In this document: positions 62,671 to 64,000 of the stretch, piece after piece
Position numbering within the stretch: the first letter of the stretch is position 1
Layout: every line of letters begins with the position of its first letter
Made by a program: the position numbers and the translations under genes
Source: Actinomycetota bacterium
GTDB taxonomy: Bacteria > Actinomycetota > UBA4738 > CADDZG01 > WHSQ01
Direction of reading: 5' to 3'
Assembly (NCBI GenBank): GCA_030448085.1
Contig: JAUJNU010000003.1
Coordinates: 1 to 64,000 of the forward strand
Length of the DNA: 64,000 nucleotides
Notes under the pieces: model-generated
What the model saw: the letters and a program-made list of their open reading frames with translations, nothing else
Told to the model about the DNA's origin: nothing
The model's database searches: none

Positions 62671-64000
62671 TCACCAACACGCTCGATCCTTCGCGTACCT
62701 GGTGAAGTCCCCTTCGGCCAGGGCCTCCCTGAGCCTTCTCGTAGAGACAGCCGGCCTGGGCGATAATCTCGTCGAGGTCCCCGTCGGGGGCCAGGTCATC
62801 CTCCGTGGGGCTGGGCGCCGGCGAGGGCGTTGGTGAACCGGACGGCACCGGCGACGGCGATGGCGAGGGGTCCGGATCAGGGTCGGTCCCGTCGGTGCCG
62901 GCGCCGAGGAGGTCCCTCAGGGCATCCTCGAAGGTGTCGGCCATCACGACCTCTTCGCCCAGGACCAGCACCACCTTCTTCAGCTCGGGGATGCCGACGT
63001 TCTCGGCGGTGATGAAGAGCGGCTGGACGTAGAAGGATCGCATCCTCGATCGGCAGGATCACGAGCGAGCCGAACTGCACGGACGAGCCCTGGCTCCCGA
63101 GAAGCGTCAGGACCGGTGATATCTCTGTGTCCTGGTTGATGAGGTTGTCGACCTGCTGGGGGCCGGGGATGGTGCTCGGCGAGAACCGCAGGGACACGAG
63201 CTCGCCGTAATGCTCGGGGTCCGAGCAGGCGAGAGGTCGAGATCATGTTGTCGCGGTCCCTCGGGGTGAAGGGGCGGGAGAGGACGAACTCCTGCTCGGT
63301 CTCCCCCGGCACTTCGAAGGAGGTAGACGGGATTGATGGCGGTGTCCGCCGCCTCCGTCGAGCCGAACCCGGACACGGTCGGCGACTGTGGGACCTCCGC
63401 GTCCTCGTTCGAGTAGAAGTCGATCGGGCTGTCCATGTGGTACCTGCGGTAGACCTCCGACTGCATCTTGAAGAGGTCCTCGGGATAGCGGAAATGAGCC
63501 CGCAGGTCCTCGGAGGGGGCCCCCGCAGTGAAGAGCGCCGGGCAGGCCCCGGCCCACGCGTGGATGCGCGGGTCCTCGGGATCGACGATGTGGAAGTTCA
63601 TGGTCCCGTCGTAGGCGTCGACGGTCACCTTGACCGAGTTCCTCACGTAGTTCATGCGGCCGTCGAGCGCACCGCTCTCACTACTGTCGACCACCTCGCC
63701 CGCATCGAACCTTTGTGAGTAGGGGTACCACTCGGTGGCCGTGTACCCGTCGATGATCCACAAGAGACGGCCGTCGATCACTGCGAGGTAGGGGTCGCTG
63801 TCGAGCCGGAGGAAGGGAGCAGCCCGGCGGACCCTGTCCCTTACGTTCCTGTAGACGAGGATCCTCGAGTCACCCGAGATGAGGCCGGACAGCACGAGGT
63901 TCGGGTCGCTCTCTCTGACCGCGAAGGCGAGCCTGCGGAAGAGGTTCCCCACGGGCACACCCCCGACCCCCTCGTAGGTGCTCCGCTGCACCTCGCCGCC
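62671..64000 (-). CDS. UPF0182 family membrane protein, C-terminal part, partial and frameshifted
   Basis: The gene enters from the right edge; its N-terminal membrane half lies outside. From 63991 down, GNLFRRLAFAVRESDPNLVL, YLAVIDGRLLWIIDGYTATE, RMNYVRNSVKVTVDAYDGTM, HFRYPEDLFKMQSEVYRRYH match UPF0182. At least four shifts follow below 63320: RDRDNMISTS, MSLRFSPSTIPGPQQVDNLI, GSSVQFGSLVILPIEDAI and VQPLFITAENVGIPELKKVV. A Pro/Ser/Asp linker and a short end (ALAEGDFTRYAKD) stop at 62671; one frame runs to 62663. Function of the family unknown. Confidence 0.85.

Overview
The window is a high-GC chromosomal segment from a bacterium of the phylum Actinomycetota. The signs are a BldD-like regulator that keeps the cyclic di-GMP motif, a SigR/RsrA redox sigma pair, mycothiol-linked families, a UvrD2-type helicase with an HRDC end, an RsbW/SigB-type pair, and families typical of the phylum (DUF5317, DUF3105). 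The order cannot be fixed from sequence reading alone. No prophage, insertion sequence, CRISPR array, plasmid gene or rRNA is visible. Genes are packed tightly and many are joined by ATGA, GTGA or TGATG overlaps.

Layout. 0-2.8 kb: a partial HD-GYP protein, an unknown gene, a DUF5317 membrane protein and an Fpg-type DNA glycosylase. 2.8-7.0 kb: assimilatory sulfur reduction (sulfite reductase, CysH, a 47-residue zinc-ribbon protein, a siroheme-synthase dehydrogenase) divergent from cobA. 7.0-11.1 kb: lysA, a PhzF-like gene, argS and a response regulator, all minus strand and all broken by frameshifts. 11.1-15.0 kb: tRNA-Arg(CCG), a LURP-one-like protein, a DUF2079 membrane protein and a secreted RTX-repeat protein. 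15-24.7 kb: UvrD2-like helicase, lipoprotein, metallo-beta-lactamase-fold hydrolase, polysaccharide deacetylase, PhoD-like phosphatase, DinB/maleylpyruvate-isomerase-like protein, DUF983 and an RpfG-like response regulator. 24.7-32.4 kb: acyl-CoA dehydrogenase, then an ABC transporter, two esterases and an ATP-grasp ligase in one plus-strand run, facing an MFS exporter. 32.4-46.8 kb: glpX, a degenerate deacetylase fused to an L,D-transpeptidase, a sugar dehydrogenase-like protein, DUF3105, bldD, ku, rsbW, a SigB-type sigma factor, a class A PBP, a long coiled-coil protein, PdtaS and a phosphoesterase. 46.8-52.7 kb: a minus-strand acyl-CoA/keto-acid cleavage region. 52.7-57.2 kb: alpha/beta hydrolase, membrane-anchored MurF-like ligase, ddl, sigR, rsrA. 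57.3-64 kb: ABC exporter, RCK-type channel, small secreted and Cys-rich proteins, an epimerase, initiator tRNA and a partial UPF0182 membrane protein.

Two patterns run through the window. First, about twenty genes carry single-base frameshifts or an in-frame stop, including essential ones such as argS and the PBP. These cluster in patches beside clean genes, which fits indel errors in a thinly covered assembly better than gene decay; such genes are annotated over their whole inferred span. Second, at least seventeen genes have a TANNNT hexamer 6-10 bases before the start codon and usually no Shine-Dalgarno sequence, which points to leaderless transcripts and helps fix starts.

Candidates for new biology are the ABC/esterase/esterase/ATP-grasp cassette at 26.4-31.2 kb, the transpeptidase fused to a metal-site-less deacetylase at 33.5-34.7 kb, the coiled-coil zinc-ribbon protein next to the PBP, the RCK channel without a recognisable selectivity filter, and the keto-acid cleavage operon with a free biotinyl domain.
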